Position numbers and translations under genes: made by a program. Shown here one piece after another: positions 6,603-8,177 of a DNA stretch of 8,177 nucleotides (the stretch's first letter is position 1; each line of letters starts with the position of its first letter). The notes under the pieces are model-generated. The model searched no databases. It saw only the letters and a list, made by a program, of their open reading frames with translations, and was not told the origin of the DNA. Origin of the DNA: CAYONZ01 sp964405465 (GTDB lineage Bacteria; Bdellovibrionota; Bdellovibrionia; Bdellovibrionales; JAMPXM01); NCBI GenBank assembly GCA_964405465.1, contig CAYONZ010000086.1, positions 1-8,177 of the forward strand. Reading direction: 5' to 3'.

Positions 6603-7265
6603 ATGATTGATTTTGCAGAATTTGGTCGAAATGTTGGGCTCTATTTTATTCCGATGCTATTGGCGCTTTGTGTGCATGAGTACTCTCATGGGTGGATGGC
6701 GCGGCAAAAGGGCGATCGCACCGCTGAAATAATGGGGCGTCTCACTCTTAATCCGTTTGCCCATGCCGATCCGATTGGAACTTTTTTGCTTCCGCTCATG
6801 GCACTGGCCTTTCATTTTCCGAGTTTTGGTTGGGCAAAGCCGGTTCCTGTGAACGAACGAAATCTGCGTGATCCCAGAAACGATATGTTTTGGGTGGCGC
6901 TTGCTGGGCCAGCGTCGAATCTGATCATGGCTTTTATCTCTGTGTTTGTAATTGTTTTTGTTGGTGGTCGTGAGGCTTTGGCCAGTGAATACACTCCTGC
7001 GATTTTGAAGATTTCGCAGTCGTTTGTACTGATCAACCTTTATCTTTGTGTATTCAATTTGATTCCTGTGCATCCGTTGGACGGTGGCAAAATTTTGGGT
7101 CGATTTTTACCAGCGTCTTGGAACAATTGGCTGGAGATGAATCAAAATCACCTTAATATTGCCATGCTCGTGGTTTTTGTCATGGGTGGGTTTAAATACT
7201 TATTCTATCCGGTGACAGTCATTGCGTATTTAATGATGAATTTTGCTGAGAGGGTTTTGCAATGA
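6603..7265 (+). CDS. Site-2-type membrane metalloprotease, peptidase family M50
   Basis: This 220-residue integral membrane protein has the zinc site of site-2 proteases: H25-E26-Y-S-H29 (HExxH) within the first membrane helix, and D160-G161 in the NLIPVHPLDGG motif (152-162), whose Asp gives the third zinc ligand. GWAKPVPVN (76-84) and LAGPASN (100-106) are also typical of short M50 proteins. Hydrophobic segments lie at about 12-30, 58-72, 95-121, 135-156 and 187-215. No PDZ or CBS domain is attached, so it belongs to the compact group without regulatory domains, whose substrates are mostly unknown. HPLDG replaces the more common PPLDG, which should not affect the zinc site. ATG 6603 has only a weak AGGG (6592-6595) upstream. 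Its stop overlaps the trpS start by four bases (ATGA 7262-7265), so the two are probably cotranscribed and translationally coupled. Confidence 0.9.
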   Translation: MIDFAEFGRNVGLYFIPMLLALCVHEYSHGWMARQKGDRTAEIMGRLTLNPFAHADPIGTFLLPLMALAFHFPSFGWAKPVPVNERNLRDPRNDMFWVALAGPASNLIMAFISVFVIVFVGGREALASEYTPAILKISQSFVLINLYLCVFNLIPVHPLDGGKILGRFLPASWNNWLEMNQNHLNIAMLVVFVMGGFKYLFYPVTVIAYLMMNFAERVLQ

Positions 7266-8177
7266 GCGAGATCTTGAAACCGGCGGTTGGAGCAAACGTT
7301 ATTGGACCTCGCCGAATTATGAGTGGTATGCGCCCGACGCATCGTCTGCATATCGGTAATTATTTTGGAGCGCTAAAAAACTGGCTCACCTTACAAAATG
7401 AAGCCACCTGTTTTTTTGGTGTTATGGATTGGCACGCATTGACCAATGCCTATAAAAATCCCAAAGAGCCTGTGGCATGGGTGCGCGAAATCATCGCAGA
7501 GTGGATCGCCTGGGGATTGGATCCGAAAAAAAATGTGATCTTCATTCAATCGCAAATACCTGAGACGATCGAGTTGTTTATGTTTTTCTCAATGCTGACG
7601 CCAATGGGATGGCTTGAAAGAGTGCCCACCTGGAAAGATGCGGAGGAAGAAGCAAAGGCAAGCGACACGCACAATTTGGGCAGATTTGCTTATCCAGTTT
7701 TGCAGGCGGCTGACATCGTGCTCTTTGGTGGAACGCATATTCCGATTGGGCAAGATCAGGTGGCCCATCTTGAAATTTCGCGTGAAATTGTTCGTCGTTT
7801 TAATTTTCTCTATGGTGGCCATTTGATTGAGCCCCAAGCACTCTTGACCGATACGCCGATGATTGCTGGCACCGACGGCCGCAAGATGTCAAAATCTTAC
7901 GGTAATTATTTTGCGCTCACCCAAGACGAGAGCGAGCTTGATAAGAGCGTGAAAGCGATGGTGACTGACCCACAACGTGTTCGTCGTAACGACCCTGGTA
8001 ACCCAGATGTTTGCTCGGTATTTGCGTATCATAAGCTTTTTTCTTCAGAAGCTGATCAAGCATGGGCGCGACAGGGTTGCGTGAGTGCGGGCATTGGATG
8101 TGGTGATTGCAAGAAACGTTTGAGTAGTAATATCAATGTGTTAATGCAAAAACCTCGCGAAACAAAAAAACAACTCT
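7262..8177 (+). CDS. trpS: Tryptophanyl-tRNA synthetase, 3' end outside window; probable [4Fe-4S] type
   Basis: The frame starts at ATG 7262, overlapping the protease stop, and stays open to the end: 305 codons, probably lacking only a few dozen residues. It is a class I aminoacyl-tRNA synthetase that charges tRNA-Trp in the cytoplasm. The HIGH-type signature is HIGN (30-33, after MRPTHRL) and the KMSKS loop is intact at 208-212, preceded by AGTDGR. IPIGQDQVAHLE matches the family active-site segment. Four cysteines, C251, C273, C280 and C283, are spaced C-x21-C-x6-C-x2-C. This is one residue off the C-x22-C-x6-C-x2-C pattern that binds a [4Fe-4S] cluster in Thermotoga maritima TrpRS, so a cluster is likely but inferred. 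About 17 residues precede the conserved core, a slightly long N-terminus. Confidence 0.95.
   Translation, partial: MSEILKPAVGANVIGPRRIMSGMRPTHRLHIGNYFGALKNWLTLQNEATCFFGVMDWHALTNAYKNPKEPVAWVREIIAEWIAWGLDPKKNVIFIQSQIPETIELFMFFSMLTPMGWLERVPTWKDAEEEAKASDTHNLGRFAYPVLQAADIVLFGGTHIPIGQDQVAHLEISREIVRRFNFLYGGHLIEPQALLTDTPMIAGTDGRKMSKSYGNYFALTQDESELDKSVKAMVTDPQRVRRNDPGNPDVCSVFAYHKLFSSEADQAWARQGCVSAGIGCGDCKKRLSSNINVLMQKPRETKKQL

Noticed and set aside
6657..7073. 138-residue minus-strand reading frame opposite the M50 protease gene
   Set aside because: It is antisense to a well-supported gene; its composition is very basic and low in hydrophobic residues, as expected from a shadow frame.
7589..7837. Short reading frames on both strands near 7600-7840
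   Set aside because: They overlap the trpS frame, which runs uninterrupted to the window end with all family motifs.
1..8177. Mobile element, prophage, defence island or CRISPR array
   Set aside because: There is no transposase, integrase, long terminal repeat, regularly spaced repeat or toxin-antitoxin pair, and codon use looks uniform across the genes.

Overview
This window looks like ordinary chromosomal DNA of a Gram-negative bacterium. Base composition is mid-range by eye, and nothing suggests phage, plasmid, insertion sequence, CRISPR or a transfer boundary. The best guess at origin is a member of the Bdellovibrionota or the former Deltaproteobacteria. That rests on three things: an M50 membrane protease directly overlapping trpS, a 7TMR-DISM sensor kinase, and an IcmF-type acyl-CoA mutase near branched-chain acyl-CoA genes. 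The assignment is inference, not proof.

Layout, left to right. Bases 1-894 (+) hold the C-terminal 297 residues of a B12-dependent acyl-CoA mutase whose ending matches fused isobutyryl-CoA mutase (IcmF). Bases 1054-1671 (+) encode a 2H phosphoesterase of the ThpR (2'-5' RNA ligase-like) family, with a short hairpin just before its ribosome binding site. A convergent gap follows. Bases 1893-3869 (-) encode a complete 7TMR-DISM sensor histidine kinase. Upstream of it on the same strand lies an acyl-CoA dehydrogenase of the short/branched-chain type (4029-5195, -), and the two are separated by a convincing intrinsic terminator (3914-3945). Divergent from the dehydrogenase is a stand-alone cobalamin-binding protein (5271-5660, +), and the 75-base gap between them carries a perfect 7+7 dyad. 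Next comes an unrecognised, probably exported protein (5704-6357, -). Last is an overlapping pair: an M50 site-2-type protease (6603-7265, +) and trpS (7262 to beyond the window end, +).

Three genes fit one metabolic theme: the acyl-CoA mutase, the branched-chain acyl-CoA dehydrogenase and the separate B12-binding subunit all suit degradation or interconversion of valine, isoleucine and propionate-derived acyl-CoAs. The separate B12 protein resembles methylmalonyl-CoA mutase-type small subunits, not the N-terminal B12 domain of IcmF, so it may serve another mutase encoded elsewhere. The TrpRS carries a four-cysteine pattern close to the [4Fe-4S] motif of Thermotoga maritima TrpRS.

I found no new multi-gene system. 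The points most worth a second look are the orphan B12 subunit, the probable iron-sulfur TrpRS, the dyad between the divergent acyl-CoA genes, and the terminator that decides the sensor kinase start.
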